From positions 2,666,001-2,730,000 of the forward strand of contig NZ_AP022583.1 in the NCBI RefSeq assembly GCF_010731635.1: DNA of 64,000 nt. The letters run 5' to 3'. The notes under the pieces were generated by a model that had not been told where the DNA came from, did not search any database, and saw only the letters and a list, made by a program, of their open reading frames with translations. The DNA is from Mycobacterium noviomagense (GTDB lineage: Bacteria; Actinomycetota; Actinomycetes; Mycobacteriales; Mycobacteriaceae). How positions within the stretch are numbered: position 1 is the first letter of the stretch; each line of letters starts with the position of its first letter. Position numbers and translations under genes: made by a program. This document shows, piece by piece, positions 24,638 through 36,560 of this stretch.

Positions 24638-25401
24638 GCGACCAGGTACGCGTAGAGCACACCGGCCCGGTGACCACGGTGATCTTGAACCGCCCGCAGG
24701 CCCGCAATGCCGTCAACGGCCCGACGGCTGCTGCGTTGTTCGCAGCGTTCGAGCAGTTCGACCGCGACGACGACGCTTCGGTGGCGGTGTTGTGGGGAGA
24801 GGGCGGAACGTTCTGCGCCGGCGCCGATTTGAAGGCGTTCGGTACTCCCGAGGCTAACGCGGTGCACCGCACCGGCCCCGGGCCGATGGGGCCGACCCGG
24901 ATGGTGTTGTCCAAGCCGGTGATCGCCGCGGTCAGCGGTTACGCGGTCGCCGGAGGTCTGGAACTCGCGCTGTGGTGCGACCTGCGGGTGGCCGAAGAAG
25001 ACGCCGTGTTCGGGGTGTTCTGCCGACGCTGGGGTGTCCCCCTGATCGACGGCGGCACCGTCCGCCTGCCGCGGCTGATCGGGCACAGTCGCGCGATGGA
25101 CATGATCCTGACCGGCCGCGGCGTCAAGGCCGACGAAGCGTTGGCGATCGGGCTGGCCAATCGCGTTGTGCCCAAAGGGCAATCACGTCAGGCCGCCGAA
25201 GAACTGGCCGCCGAGCTGGCCGCGTTGCCGCAACAGTGCATGCGCTCGGATCGGCTGTCGGCATTGCATCAGTGGGGCCTGCCGGAGCCCGAGGCGCTCG
25301 ATTTCGAGTTCGCCAGCATTTCCCGGGTCTCCGCTGAGGCCATGGAAGGCGCGGGACGCTTCGCCGCCGGCGCCGGTCGTCACGGAACCCCGGCCGTCTA
25401 G
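24634..25401 (+). CDS. echA5: enoyl-CoA hydratase
   Basis: A 255-aa crotonase, usual family length. Oxyanion-hole motifs are FCAGADLKAFG and [16 protein letters not shown]. The segment FCRRWGVPLIDGGTVRLPRLIG lines the active site. The frame is open far upstream inside the PaaX gene, but the ATG at 24634 overlaps that gene's stop and has GGAGG before it. It is the last gene of the fadE8 operon. Its final 4 bp overlap the convergent DUF3060 lipoprotein gene. Confidence 0.93.
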   Translation: MSDQVRVEHTGPVTTVILNRPQARNAVNGPTAAALFAAFEQFDRDDDASVAVLWGEGGTFCAGADLKAFGTPEANAVHRTGPGPMGPTRMVLSKPVIAAVSGYAVAGGLELALWCDLRVAEEDAVFGVFCRRWGVPLIDGGTVRLPRLIGHSRAMDMILTGRGVKADEALAIGLANRVVPKGQSRQAAEELAAELAALPQQCMRSDRLSALHQWGLPEPEALDFEFASISRVSAEAMEGAGRFAAGAGRHGTPAV

Positions 25402-25826
25402 CCTTTGTTGATCGTGTTGCCCGAGCCGAGGTTTTCCACCTTCGGGTCACCGTTGTGGTAGGTAACGGTGTTGTTGAGGCCCACGACGCTGAGCAGCTTG
25501 TCGACCTTGTCGAAGGTGATCTTGTTGTCGGCGCCGCCGATGCTCACCGATGAGCAGGTGCCCTTGATGGTCAGCGTGTTGTTGGAGCCGCCGACGTTGA
25601 GCGATTTACCGTCCCCACAGTCGAGGTCGGCGGTGGTCCCGAACGATCCGTAATTGAGCGTGTTGCCCACTTGAAACTGGGCGGTGGAACTTCCCGCGCT
25701 GCTGGTTGTGGTTGACGGGTTCGCGGTGTTGTTCTTCTGACTGCATCCGGCAATCCCGGCGGCCGGAAGCACGATCGACAATGCCGAAACAAGCGCCGCC
25801 GCTGCCAATCTAGGGACGGTGCGCAT
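25398..25826 (-). CDS. DUF3060 lipoprotein
   Basis: A 142-aa secreted lipoprotein with a signal peptide ending in a lipobox-like AAGIAGCSQK. A low-complexity Ser/Thr linker is followed by the DUF3060 domain, built of repeated short beta segments (SNNTLTIKG, ADNKITFD, LNNTVTYHNGDP, GSGNTINKG). These repeats suggest a right-handed beta-solenoid. Function is unknown. A second, non-lipidated DUF3060 gene lies just upstream on the same strand. The position corresponds to Rv0679c. Confidence 0.85.
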   Translation of the reverse strand: MRTVPRLAAAALVSALSIVLPAAGIAGCSQKNNTANPSTTTSSAGSSTAQFQVGNTLNYGSFGTTADLDCGDGKSLNVGGSNNTLTIKGTCSSVSIGGADNKITFDKVDKLLSVVGLNNTVTYHNGDPKVENLGSGNTINKG

Positions 25827-25877
25827 TCTTCCTCGATTCGTCGGCTGATCAATGGGTGTTGGTCGATGTAGTGGCGC

Positions 25878-26279
25878 TCAAGCCGGCACCTTGCCGATGC
25901 GGTTGGGCATCCCCAGTTCGCGGCCGCGGTCCCAGATAACCGGCTCGCCGTTGTGGTAATACACCGTTTCGTCCCAGCCGTAGACCGTGATGTCGTTGAC
26001 GACCGTGTCGGCGACGACGGTGTTACCCGAGCCCATCATCGTCAAGGCCCAGCACGTTCCCAACGCGTTGACGGTATTGGAGGTGCCGTCGACCAAAAGC
26101 GTCGAATCATTGCAATCCACGGTCTGATTGACGCCCTGCCCGGTGATGTGCGTGTCCCCGTTCTTGGCATGGGCGGCCGGTGCACCGACGGCCAGCGCGG
26201 CCGGGATGGCGACGGGGCAGACAGCCAGCGTGCTGCTGACGGTTCTCCAGTTCACCGCGAGCCCCTCTCGCCATAGCAT
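25878..26279 (-). CDS. secreted DUF3060 protein
   Basis: A 133-aa protein with a cleavable signal peptide (predicted cut after GAPAAHA) and the DUF3060 repeats GVNQTVDCNDSTLLVDG, SNTVNALGTC and GSGNTVVADTVV. It has no lipobox, so it should be released or held in the envelope, unlike its lipoprotein neighbour. The start codon is uncertain: ATG 26279 or internal codons nearer the hydrophobic stretch. Two conserved cysteines could form a disulfide. Position corresponds to Rv0680c. Function unknown. Confidence 0.8.
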   Translation of the reverse strand: MLWREGLAVNWRTVSSTLAVCPVAIPAALAVGAPAAHAKNGDTHITGQGVNQTVDCNDSTLLVDGTSNTVNALGTCWALTMMGSGNTVVADTVVNDITVYGWDETVYYHNGEPVIWDRGRELGMPNRIGKVPA

Positions 26280-26372
26280 CTGCTCTGACCGCCTGAGCCT
26301 ACGTTCCTCCCGTAAGGCGATGGGTGACTTCGTCCATTTGGCGCAAGCTGCCGTAGCGCCCCTAAATGACTC

Positions 26373-26520
26373 CTCGCGCCGCTACCCGGCGCTCGTCGTC
26401 GTCGACTGGATCTGACTGGTCCGACTCCTCCTCGCGCCGCTACCCGGCGCTCGTCGTCGTCGACTGGATCTGACTGGTCCGACTCCTCCTCGCGCCGCTA
26501 CCCGGCGCTCGTCGTCGTCG
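26373..26520. repeat. 58-bp tandem repeat (2.5 copies)
   Basis: Units begin at 26373, 26431 and 26489, each opening CTCGCGCCGCTACCCGGCGC. The first two are full length (58 bp) and the third stops after about 32 bp. Each unit holds a GCGCCG/CGGCGC hairpin and a GTC-rich run. Copies are nearly identical. The array fills most of the 306-bp gap (26280-26585) and ends 4 bp before a TAGAGT box (26524-26529) upstream of the TetR gene. No coding content is seen. Confidence 0.9.
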
Positions 26521-26585
26521 GACTAGAGTTCTTTGCTGACCTCGCATCCCATCGAAGGGCTGACCCGACCCGAAGGGCGATCACC

Positions 26586-27260
26586 ATGGCAGCTCAGCCG
26601 GAACACCCCCCATCAGCGGGCGCTCGCCCGCGTTCGGCGGGCAGGACTCCGGCGCGCCAGGCCAAGCTGAGCCGCGAGATCATCGTCAACGCCGCGCTGA
26701 CTTTCCTCGACCGCGAAGGCTGGGACGCGCTGACCATCAACGCGTTGGCGACCCAACTCGGAACCAAGGGCCCGTCGCTCTACAACCACGTCGACAGCCT
26801 GGAGGACTTGCGCCGCACGGTGCGCATGCGGGTCATCGACGACATCATCACGATGCTGAACCGGGTGGGCGAGGGCCGGGCCCGCGACGACGCGGTGCTG
26901 GTAATGGCCGGCGCCTACCGCAGCTATGCCCATCACCACCCGGGCCGCTACGCGGCATTCACCCGCATGCCGCTGGGCGGCGACGACCCCGAGTACACCG
27001 CCGCAACCAAGGCCGCGGCGGCGCCGGTGATCGAGGTGTTGTCGTCCTACGGTCTCGACGGTGAAGAGGCGTTTTACGCGGCGCTGGAGTTCTGGTCGGC
27101 GTTGCACGGGTTCGTGCTGCTGGAAATGACGGGCGTCATGGACGACATCGACACCGACGTGGTGTTCTCCGATATGGTGTTGCGGCTGGCGGCCGGCCTG
27201 GAGCGGCGCAGCGGACTGACCGGAAGTGACCTGGAAACCGGGCGTTCTTCGTCACTTTGA
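26586..27260 (+). CDS. TetR-family transcriptional regulator
   Basis: A 224-aa TetR regulator. The helix-turn-helix lies at about residues 28-75, including REIIVNAALTFLDREGWDAL and GTKGPSLYNHVDSLEDLRR. The C-terminal domain resembles the TetR_C_33/WHG type (AHHHPGRYAAF, FWSALHGFVLLEM). The 28-residue Arg/Pro-rich N-terminus is longer than in Rv0681, so an internal start is possible. It lies just before rpsL; the rpsL -35 box overlaps its stop codon. Targets are unknown, and fatty-acid or envelope genes nearby are only a guess. Confidence 0.87.
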   Translation: MAAQPEHPPSAGARPRSAGRTPARQAKLSREIIVNAALTFLDREGWDALTINALATQLGTKGPSLYNHVDSLEDLRRTVRMRVIDDIITMLNRVGEGRARDDAVLVMAGAYRSYAHHHPGRYAAFTRMPLGGDDPEYTAATKAAAAPVIEVLSSYGLDGEEAFYAALEFWSALHGFVLLEMTGVMDDIDTDVVFSDMVLRLAAGLERRSGLTGSDLETGRSSSL

Positions 27261-27286
27261 CCTGCCCGTCCAGCGGCGGGTATTGT
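27257..27286 (+). promoter_or_regulatory. candidate promoter of the str operon
   Basis: TTGACC (27257-27262), 18 bp, TATTGT (27281-27286). It would give a leader of about 180 nt before rpsL. The -10 hexamer is identical to those proposed for rplJ and rpoB. Confidence 0.45.
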
Positions 27287-27473
27287 GGTTGCTCGTGCCT
27301 GGCGGCTCAAGGCGCTGGTAAGGCGCGCACGCCGGGCCAATTCGCATGTCCACGACGCAACGGATGAAATTCCGGGGCAAGCGCATGCGACACTCCCGGC
27401 CGCGGGGGACCGCAACGGGGCATAACTGCAGTACACAGACTTGAATCGAGAGCGCAACACAGGAAGCCGGTAG

Positions 27474-27848
27474 ATGCCAACCATTCAGCAGCTGGTCCGC
27501 AAGGGTCGTCGCGACAAGATCGCCAAGGTCAAGACCGCGGCCCTGAAAGGCAGCCCGCAGCGCCGTGGCGTGTGCACCCGCGTGTACACCACCACCCCGA
27601 AGAAGCCGAATTCGGCACTTCGGAAGGTGGCGCGCGTCAAGCTGACCAGCCAGGTTGAGGTCACCGCCTACATCCCCGGTGAGGGCCACAACTTGCAGGA
27701 GCACTCGATGGTCCTGGTGCGTGGCGGCCGGGTGAAGGACCTGCCCGGTGTGCGGTACAAGATCATCCGCGGCTCGCTCGACACCCAGGGCGTCAAGAAC
27801 CGCAAGCAGGCTCGCAGCCGCTACGGCGCCAAGAAGGAGAAGAGCTGA
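27474..27848 (+). CDS. rpsL: 30S ribosomal protein S12
   Basis: A 124-aa decoding-centre protein. Lys43 (in TTTPKKPNS) and Lys88 (in GGRVKDLPG), the two usual streptomycin-resistance positions, are both wild type. AGGAAG precedes the ATG. It is the first gene of the str operon; its TGA overlaps the rpsG ATG (TGATG). Confidence 0.98.
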
Positions 27849-28318
27849 TGCCGCGCAAGGGGCCCGCGCCCAAGCGTCCGCTGGTCAACGACCCAGTCTA
27901 CGGATCGCAGTTGGTCACCCAGCTGGTGAACAAAGTTCTTCTGAAGGGGAAGAAATCGCTCGCCGAACGCATTGTTTACGGTGCGCTCGAACATGCCCGT
28001 GAGAAGACCGGCACCGACCCGGTCATCACTCTCAAGCGTGCTCTCGACAATGTCCGGCCAGCGCTGGAGGTTCGCAGCCGGCGCGTCGGCGGTGCCACCT
28101 ACCAGGTGCCCGTCGAGGTGCGCCCGGATCGGTCCACCACGCTGGCACTGCGCTGGCTGGTCAACTTCTCCCGGCAACGTCGTGAAAAGACCATGATCGA
28201 GCGCCTGGCAAACGAGATTTTGGATGCCAGCAATGGCCTCGGGGCCTCAGTCAAGCGGCGTGAGGACACCCACAAGATGGCCGAGGCAAACCGCGCCTTC
28301 GCGCATTATCGCTGGTGA
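27848..28318 (+). CDS. rpsG: 30S ribosomal protein S7
   Basis: A 156-aa primary assembly protein of the 30S head. Conserved segments are [19 protein letters not shown] and [14 protein letters not shown]. The C-terminal [20 protein letters not shown] is also present. It overlaps rpsL by one base and is followed 81 bp later by fusA. Confidence 0.98.
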   Translation: MPRKGPAPKRPLVNDPVYGSQLVTQLVNKVLLKGKKSLAERIVYGALEHAREKTGTDPVITLKRALDNVRPALEVRSRRVGGATYQVPVEVRPDRSTTLALRWLVNFSRQRREKTMIERLANEILDASNGLGASVKRREDTHKMAEANRAFAHYRW

Positions 28319-28399
28319 GAGGCACCGGCAGCGAGGCCGGTGACGACAACAACAGCGAACGACGAACTAGAAGCAACGACAAAGAGTGGGAAGACTTCT

Positions 28400-30505
28400 G
28401 TGGCACAGAAGGACGTGCTGACCGACCTGAGCAAGGTCCGCAACTTCGGCATCATGGCGCACATCGATGCCGGCAAGACGACGACGACCGAGCGCATCCT
28501 CTACTACACCGGTATCAACTACAAGATCGGTGAGGTGCACGACGGCGCCGCCACCATGGACTGGATGGAGCAAGAGCAGGAGCGGGGGATCACGATCACC
28601 TCCGCCGCCACCACCACGTTCTGGAAGGGCAACCAGCTCAACATCATCGACACCCCAGGCCACGTCGACTTCACCGTCGAGGTGGAGCGCAACTTGCGCG
28701 TGCTCGACGGTGCCGTCGCCGTCTTCGACGGCAAGGAAGGCGTCGAGCCGCAGTCCGAGCAGGTGTGGCGGCAGGCCGACAAATACAACGTTCCGCGGAT
28801 CTGCTTCGTCAACAAGATGGACAAGATCGGCGCCGACTTCTACTTCTCCGTCAAGACGATGGAGGAGCGGCTCGGCGCCAACGCGGTACCGATCCAGCTG
28901 CCGATCGGCTCCGAGAGTGAGTTCGAAGGCGTCGTCGACCTGGTCGAGATGAACGCCAAGGTGTGGAGCGGCGAAACGAAGCTCGGCGAGAAGTACGACG
29001 TCGTCGACATCCCGGCCGAACTGGCCGAGAGCGCCGAGGAGTACCGCACCAAGCTGCTGGAGATCGTCGCCGAGACCGACGAGGAGCTGCTGGAGAAGTA
29101 CGTCGGTGGCGAGGAGATCACCGTCGACGAGATCAAAGCCGCGATCCGCAAGCTGACGATCGCCAGCGAGATCTACCCGGTGCTGTGCGGCAGCGCGTTC
29201 AAGAACAAGGGTGTGCAGCCGATGCTGGACGCGGTGGTCGACTACCTGCCGTCCCCGCTGGACGTGCCGCCGGCGACCGGGCACGCGCCCGGCCACGAGG
29301 ACGTGGAGGTCGTCCGCCACGCGAGCACCGACGAACCGTTCTCCGCGCTGGCGTTCAAGATCGCCACGCATCCGTTCTTCGGCAAGCTGACCTACATCCG
29401 GGTCTACTCCGGAACGGTGGATTCTGGCAGCCAGGTCATCAACGCCACCAAGGGTAAGAAGGAGCGCCTGGGCAAGCTGTTCCAGATGCACTCCAACAAG
29501 GAGAACCCGGTCGACCGGGCCAGTGCCGGCCACATCTACGCGGTGATCGGCCTCAAAGACACCACCACCGGTGACACCCTGTCCGACCCCAACGACCAGG
29601 TCGTGCTGGAGTCGATGACCTTCCCCGACCCGGTGATCGAGGTGGCCATCGAGCCCAAGACCAAGAGCGACCAGGAGAAGCTCTCGGCGTCGATCCAGAA
29701 GCTCGCCGAGGAAGACCCGACCTTCAAGGTGCACCTCGACCAAGAGACCGGCCAGACCGTGATCGGCGGGATGGGTGAGCTGCACCTGGACATCCTGGTC
29801 GACCGCATGCGCCGCGAATTCAAGGTCGAGGCCAACGTTGGCAAGCCGCAGGTGGCGTACAAGGAGACCATCCGCCGCAAGGTGGAGCATGTCGAGTACG
29901 TCCACAAGAAGCAGACCGGCGGCTCGGGCCAGTACGCGAAGGTCATCATCACCGTCGAGCCGTTCAAGGGCGAAGACGGCGCGACCTACGAGTTCCAGAA
30001 CAAGGTCACCGGTGGGCGCATCCCACGCGAGTACATCCCGTCGGTGGACGCCGGCGCCCAGGACGCCATGCAGTACGGTGTGCTGGCCGGCTATCCGCTG
30101 GTGAACCTCAAGGTGACGCTCGAAGACGGCGCCTACCACGAGGTCGACTCCTCGGAAATGGCGTTCAAGATCGCCGGCGCGCAGGCGCTGAAGAAAGCAG
30201 CCGCAGCGGCTCAGCCGGTGATCCTCGAGCCGATCATGGCCGTCGAAGTCCTCACCCCGGAGGACTACATGGGCGACGTGATCGGTGACCTGAACTCCCG
30301 CCGTGGTCAGATCCAGGCCATGGAGGAGCGGGCAGGCACACGCGTCGTCAAGGCGCACGTGCCGCTGTCGGAGATGTTCGGCTATGTCGGCGACCTGCGG
30401 TCGAAGACTCAAGGCCGAGCGAACTACTCCATGGTGTTCGATTCCTACGCCGAAGTGCCGGCGCAGGTGTCGAAGGAGATCATCGCGAAGGCGACGGGCC
30501 AGTAA
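28400..30505 (+). CDS. fusA: elongation factor G
   Basis: A 701-aa translocase GTPase. G-motifs are [20 protein letters not shown] and NKMDK. Domains II-V follow in normal order, with [11 protein letters not shown] and the domain IV-V segment [18 protein letters not shown]. The frame is open 20 codons upstream to an ATG at 28340, but the GTG at 28400 ([11 protein letters not shown]) has GTGGGAAGA before it and gives the M. tuberculosis length. tuf follows after 88 bp. Confidence 0.98.
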   Translation: MAQKDVLTDLSKVRNFGIMAHIDAGKTTTTERILYYTGINYKIGEVHDGAATMDWMEQEQERGITITSAATTTFWKGNQLNIIDTPGHVDFTVEVERNLRVLDGAVAVFDGKEGVEPQSEQVWRQADKYNVPRICFVNKMDKIGADFYFSVKTMEERLGANAVPIQLPIGSESEFEGVVDLVEMNAKVWSGETKLGEKYDVVDIPAELAESAEEYRTKLLEIVAETDEELLEKYVGGEEITVDEIKAAIRKLTIASEIYPVLCGSAFKNKGVQPMLDAVVDYLPSPLDVPPATGHAPGHEDVEVVRHASTDEPFSALAFKIATHPFFGKLTYIRVYSGTVDSGSQVINATKGKKERLGKLFQMHSNKENPVDRASAGHIYAVIGLKDTTTGDTLSDPNDQVVLESMTFPDPVIEVAIEPKTKSDQEKLSASIQKLAEEDPTFKVHLDQETGQTVIGGMGELHLDILVDRMRREFKVEANVGKPQVAYKETIRRKVEHVEYVHKKQTGGSGQYAKVIITVEPFKGEDGATYEFQNKVTGGRIPREYIPSVDAGAQDAMQYGVLAGYPLVNLKVTLEDGAYHEVDSSEMAFKIAGAQALKKAAAAAQPVILEPIMAVEVLTPEDYMGDVIGDLNSRRGQIQAMEERAGTRVVKAHVPLSEMFGYVGDLRSKTQGRANYSMVFDSYAEVPAQVSKEIIAKATGQ

Positions 30506-30593
30506 ACCAGTAAGCTCCCCGTCGTTACCGCGGCACAACTGAACACATCAACACTGCTTTTACAAGCACCAACAAGTCCAGGAGGACACAAAA

Positions 30594-31784
<1,191 letters not shown>

Positions 31785-31796
31785 TTCTCTGCCCCA

Positions 31797-31848
31797 GCAG
31801 ACGCAAAAGCCCCCGAAATCTCGGATTTTCGGGGGCTTTTGCGTCTGC
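31797..31848 (+). terminator. str operon terminator (AGACGCAAA family, unoccupied)
   Basis: A perfect 22-bp stem (31797-31818 with 31827-31848) and 8-nt loop, starting GCAGACGCAAAAGCCCCC. The outer arms are the same as in the two hairpins hit by the IS110 copies. There is no long U-tract beyond the stem, so termination is inferred from stem strength and position. Confidence 0.75.
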
Positions 31849-31862
31849 TCGGCAAGCTAGCC

Positions 31863-32702
31863 ATGTGGTGGCGGTACCTGAAATGTCAGCTCATGGTCCT
31901 GCTGTGCGGCGGGCTGGTCGGACCGATCTTTTTGCTCACGTACTTCGCACTGGGCCAGATGGACCTGATGAAGTGGATGTTCTACGCCGGTCTGCTGATC
32001 ACCGCTGCCGATGTGCTGATCGCGCTCGTGCTCACCAACTACGGCGCCAAATCGGCCGCCAAAACCGCCGCGCTCGAACAAAGCGGAGTGCTGGCGCTCG
32101 CTCAAATTACGGGCATCACCGAGACCGGGACGCGTATCAACGAGCAACCGCTGGTCAAACTGGATCTACACATTGCTGGAGCCGGCTTCGAGCCTTTCGA
32201 CAGTCAAGACCGGGTGATCGCCAGCGTCAGCCGGCTCGGCAACATCACCTCCCGAAAGTTGGTGGTGCTCGTCGACCCGGCCACCCGGGAATACCGGATT
32301 GATTGGGAGCGAAGCGCTTTGGTCAACGGTCTGGTGCCGGCACAGTTGACCTTGGCCGAGGACAACACGACGTACGACTTGAGCGGGCAGGCCGGACCGC
32401 TGATGGAGATACTGCAGATCCTCAAGGCCAACAACGTTCCGTTGAACCGGATGGTCGACATTCGGTCCAATCCCATTCTGCGCCAACAGATTCAAACGGT
32501 GGTTCGGCGCGCGGCGGCCCAGCAGGCGCAAACGGCGACGGCTGCAACGGGGCCGCCCGCAGCCGCGACCGCGCCGGGCGGCATGCCACCGGAACAGACC
32601 ATCGCCCAGCGGCTGCAGGAATTGGAATCGCTGCATGCCGCAGGAGCGGTGACCGACCAGGAATACGCCAGCAAGCGGGCCGCGATCATCGCCGTGATCT
32701 AA
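31863..32702 (+). CDS. membrane protein with C-terminal SHOCT domain
   Basis: A 279-aa protein with two N-terminal membrane helices (about residues 8-30 and 37-56). A soluble beta-rich domain follows (about 75-185), then an Ala/Thr/Pro-rich linker. The C-terminal SHOCT motif is IAQRLQELESLHAAGAVTDQEYASKRAAIIA in pattern, at about 245-279. The frame is open into the tuf terminator; the ATG at 31863 lies beyond the stem and begins just before the first helix. It corresponds to Rv0686. SHOCT domains are found in many oligomeric membrane proteins, but no function is known here. Confidence 0.82.
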   Translation: MWWRYLKCQLMVLLCGGLVGPIFLLTYFALGQMDLMKWMFYAGLLITAADVLIALVLTNYGAKSAAKTAALEQSGVLALAQITGITETGTRINEQPLVKLDLHIAGAGFEPFDSQDRVIASVSRLGNITSRKLVVLVDPATREYRIDWERSALVNGLVPAQLTLAEDNTTYDLSGQAGPLMEILQILKANNVPLNRMVDIRSNPILRQQIQTVVRRAAAQQAQTATAATGPPAAATAPGGMPPEQTIAQRLQELESLHAAGAVTDQEYASKRAAIIAVI

Positions 32703-32741
32703 CTGGCCCGCGGCTAGAACACGTTTCAGTTTCGCTGCTAG

Positions 32742-33610
<869 letters not shown>

Positions 33611-33658
33611 CGGCGTCCGCCAATATCGCGGGCTGGCCAACGGTCCCGCGCCGCAATC

Positions 33659-34870
33659 GTGTATGAACTGCACGTGACCACTAGCGCAGGCGGACGTGGA
33701 GCCGGAAAAGGAATAGTGATCGTCGGCGGCGGCCTTGCTGCGGCCCGCACCTCCGAGCAACTGCGCCGGGCCAACTACACCGGTCCGATCACCATCGTCA
33801 GCGACGAAGTTCATCTGCCCTACGATCGCCCCCCGCTGTCCAAGGAAGTGCTGCGCAGCGAAGTCGACGACGTGACTCTTAAGCCGCGCGAGTTCTACGA
33901 CGAGCACGGCATCACGCTGCGGCTCGGTTCGGCCGCCACCGGCCTGGACACCGCAGAACAGACGGTCACCCTCGAGGACGGGACCGTGCTGGGTTACGAC
34001 GCGCTCGTCATCGCGACCGGCCTGGTGCCGCGGCGCATCCCATCATTTCCCGACCTCGAGGGCATCCGGGTGCTGCGGTTCTATGACGAAAGCATCGCCC
34101 TGCGCAGGCACGCAACCGAAGCGCGTCACGCCGTGGTAGTCGGTGCCGGCTTCATCGGCTGCGAGGTAGCTGCCAGCCTGCGCGGGCTTGGCGTTGACGT
34201 TGTGCTGGTCGAGCCGCAGCCGGCCCCACTGGCAGGGGTGCTCGGCACGCAGATCGGGGAACTCGTGGCGCGGCTGCACCGCGCCGAGGGTGTCGACGTG
34301 CGCACCGAAGTCGCGGTGGCCGAAGTTCGCGGTCAAGGCCATGTCAACTCCGTCGTACTTACCGACGGCGCCGAAGTGACAGCCGATTTGGTCGTGGTGG
34401 GCATCGGGTCGCGGCCTGCCACCGAGTGGCTGAACGGCAGCGGAATCAAAGTCGACAACGGCGTCATCTGCGACGAGGCCGGACGCACCAGCGCACCCAA
34501 CGTATGGGCGCTGGGCGACGTCGCATCCTGGCGCAACCCGATGGGACACCAAGTGCGCGTGGAACATTGGAGCAACGTCGCCGAACAAGCCAGGGTCGTG
34601 GTGCCCGCCATGCTCGGTCAACAGGCGCCGTCGCACGTGGTCGTCCCCTACTTCTGGAGCGACCAGTACGACGTCAAGATCCAATGCCTCGGCGAGCCGC
34701 AGGCCACTGACATCGTGCACCTGGTCGAAGACGACGGCCGCAAATTCCTGGCCTACTACGAACGCGACGGCATCGTGGCCGGAGTCGTCGGCGGCGGCAT
34801 GCCCGGCAAGGTCATGAAGACACGCGCCAAAATCGCTGTGGCCGCGCCGATCTCAGAAGTGCTGGGTTAA
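33659..34870 (+). CDS. NAD(P)H-dependent ferredoxin reductase (FAD)
   Basis: A 403-aa flavoprotein of the ferredoxin/putidaredoxin reductase family, Rv0688-like. The FAD motif IVIVGGGLAAARTSEQLRR starts near residue 20. The NAD motif HAVVVGAGFIGCEVAASLRG lies mid-protein, and a second FAD contact is VWALGDVASW. It would pass electrons from NAD(P)H to a ferredoxin serving a P450 or dioxygenase. The partner is not next door, though the P450 at 45352 is a possible user. GTG at 33659 and GTG at 33674 are both possible starts. Confidence 0.92.
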   Translation: MYELHVTTSAGGRGAGKGIVIVGGGLAAARTSEQLRRANYTGPITIVSDEVHLPYDRPPLSKEVLRSEVDDVTLKPREFYDEHGITLRLGSAATGLDTAEQTVTLEDGTVLGYDALVIATGLVPRRIPSFPDLEGIRVLRFYDESIALRRHATEARHAVVVGAGFIGCEVAASLRGLGVDVVLVEPQPAPLAGVLGTQIGELVARLHRAEGVDVRTEVAVAEVRGQGHVNSVVLTDGAEVTADLVVVGIGSRPATEWLNGSGIKVDNGVICDEAGRTSAPNVWALGDVASWRNPMGHQVRVEHWSNVAEQARVVVPAMLGQQAPSHVVVPYFWSDQYDVKIQCLGEPQATDIVHLVEDDGRKFLAYYERDGIVAGVVGGGMPGKVMKTRAKIAVAAPISEVLG

Positions 34871-34883
34871 AACTTCTTCGACG

Positions 34884-35933
34884 TTATTCCCAGATCACCG
34901 GCGGGCCGTGCGGCGCGCAGTCGGCCAGCACCCGGTCGTCGCCGCCCGGCCAGCTGCGGACCCGCAGCAAGAAGGCATGCGGAGTATCGGGGGTGCGGCG
35001 CTGCGGCTCCAGCATGAGATGCGCGAACGGAGAGCGGACCGTCGCGCAGGCAGCGACCGCATCGATACCGGCACGGACCGCGTTTTGCTCATCAGCGGAG
35101 AGGTATTGCCAGGTAATCGAATGCCACAGCACGGTCAGCGCGCCGTCGGCCACGGCGAGCTCGGCGACTGCGTCCGCCGCGGTGCTGCGCTGAAGCCTGG
35201 CAGGAACCTTGCGGGCCAGGCTGATCGCGCCACGCAACCGGTCCATGCGGACGGTCATGTCGGGCCAGACGTAGCTCAGCAACGCCAGTTCGCCCTCGGG
35301 GCTAGTGGCGTCGATAGGCGCGATGTCATAGCCATGCCGTTCGGTTATCGGCACTGCACCGGCAGGCGGCAGTTTGCCGCGCCAGGCGTCGTCGATGATC
35401 ACCGGCGAGTCGGTCGGGCCCCACTGACCGCCGGGGTAGCGGTAGCGGTAGTGATCGGCGCGTAGGTTCAACCCGGCACTGGATCCGATTTCGAAAAGCC
35501 TTACCGGCAGCGGGAATTGGCGTCTCAGGATCAGCAGGCCGCCAATGAGTGCAGCCGACCTGCCCACCTCGTTGGTTTGCGGCGGTTGATCAAGGGCAGC
35601 CCGCAGCGGGCTGATGTGCTCGGCGGCCGTAGTGGTGATATCCGGCCACGCCGCGTCGGCGTCCCAGCTGCCGCCGGTGCTCGGGTACCAGCGGCGCACC
35701 GCCGGTGCGCGGCCGTCGAGCACCAGCCGGTGCAGGCCGCCGAGCAGTCGAAGAGGGACCGCCAGTCGACCCGGGTCGTTTTCGTGGCCCGACAACACGG
35801 CCGCGAAGACACCGCCAGCCTGGACATCGGCGGCCACGCGGTCGAGCAGGTCCCCGTACATCGGGGAGCCCAGCGCCGCGCATGTCCGACCCTGCGAACG
35901 CAGGGTGGCCAGCAGGTGCTCAATGTCGCTCAC
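34884..35933 (-). CDS. DUF2332 protein
   Basis: A 349-aa protein of the DUF2332 family. Recognisable segments are [21 protein letters not shown] and VIDDAWRG-like [12 protein letters not shown]. The [14 protein letters not shown] stretch follows. The G-S-S-A-G-L-N pattern recalls a nucleotide- or SAM-binding loop, but the activity is unknown. The GTG at 35933 overlaps the mftR stop (GTGA), so it is translated in the same operon as mftR. The longer upstream frame runs antiparallel through mftR and is rejected. It corresponds to Rv0690c. Confidence 0.85.
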   Translation of the reverse strand: MSDIEHLLATLRSQGRTCAALGSPMYGDLLDRVAADVQAGGVFAAVLSGHENDPGRLAVPLRLLGGLHRLVLDGRAPAVRRWYPSTGGSWDADAAWPDITTTAAEHISPLRAALDQPPQTNEVGRSAALIGGLLILRRQFPLPVRLFEIGSSAGLNLRADHYRYRYPGGQWGPTDSPVIIDDAWRGKLPPAGAVPITERHGYDIAPIDATSPEGELALLSYVWPDMTVRMDRLRGAISLARKVPARLQRSTAADAVAELAVADGALTVLWHSITWQYLSADEQNAVRAGIDAVAACATVRSPFAHLMLEPQRRTPDTPHAFLLRVRSWPGGDDRVLADCAPHGPPVIWE

Positions 35934-36526
35934 CGGTCCGGCTGGTCCAGGCCGGAGCCGACGACATCGAACGCGTCGCCAAGCGCCTGTGGCAACGAGA
36001 CCGACTCGTCGTCCAGCCAGTGCTCGTAGGCGCTCAACGCGACGCCGAGCATCATCCAGGCGACGGTCTGGGGCAGCAAGTCGGTGGTCTTGGTGTTCGA
36101 CCGGCGGGCCACGAACGCGGCGATGACCTCGCGCCATCCGGCATACATCGTCATCGAGTAGGCCTGTAATTCGGCAGTTTGCAAGATGACCCGCATCCGC
36201 TGCCGGTGCCGGAGGGTCTCCGACTCGTCAAAGGTGTTGAACGCCAACAACGCTGCCCGTAACGCCTCGCCCAGCGGCACTTCGGGTTCGACCTGGTCGA
36301 GCAGTTCGCGCAACTGCTGCAGATGGCCGTCGAAGTCCCCCCAGGGGATCGCGTTCTTGGAGGCGTAATAGCGAAAAACCGTGCGACGGGCGATCCCGGC
36401 GGCCTGGGCGACGTCGTCGACGCTGACGTTCTCGAAACCACGGGCGGCGAACAGCCGCAGCGCGACGTCGGAGATGTGGTGCGGTGTCGTGGAGCGGCGC
36501 CGGCCCACCCGGGACTCAGGCACCAT
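35930..36526 (-). CDS. mftR: mycofactocin system regulator MftR
   Basis: A 198-aa TetR-family protein that controls the mycofactocin genes. The DNA-binding domain is at the N-terminus: [20 protein letters not shown], then [20 protein letters not shown], with the FRYY variant typical of MftR. Family members have been reported to bind acyl-CoA. It is divergent from mftA with 98 bp between them. It is followed by the DUF2332 gene through a GTGA overlap. Confidence 0.93.
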   Translation of the reverse strand: MVPESRVGRRRSTTPHHISDVALRLFAARGFENVSVDDVAQAAGIARRTVFRYYASKNAIPWGDFDGHLQQLRELLDQVEPEVPLGEALRAALLAFNTFDESETLRHRQRMRVILQTAELQAYSMTMYAGWREVIAAFVARRSNTKTTDLLPQTVAWMMLGVALSAYEHWLDDESVSLPQALGDAFDVVGSGLDQPDR

Positions 36527-36560
36527 AGACCCCGCCCTTCCATTTCGGCACTCGATGCCA

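Noticed and set aside
26373..26520. CRISPR array
   Set aside because: The 58-bp units are directly adjacent with no variable spacers, there are only 2.5 units, and no cas genes are present.
28367..30538. 723-aa open frame antisense to fusA
   Set aside because: Shadow of the GC-rich sense gene; no motif.
35934..36137. Longer start for the DUF2332 protein
   Set aside because: The added residues are Arg-rich and lie antiparallel in the mftR frame; the GTGA overlap at 35933 is a better start.
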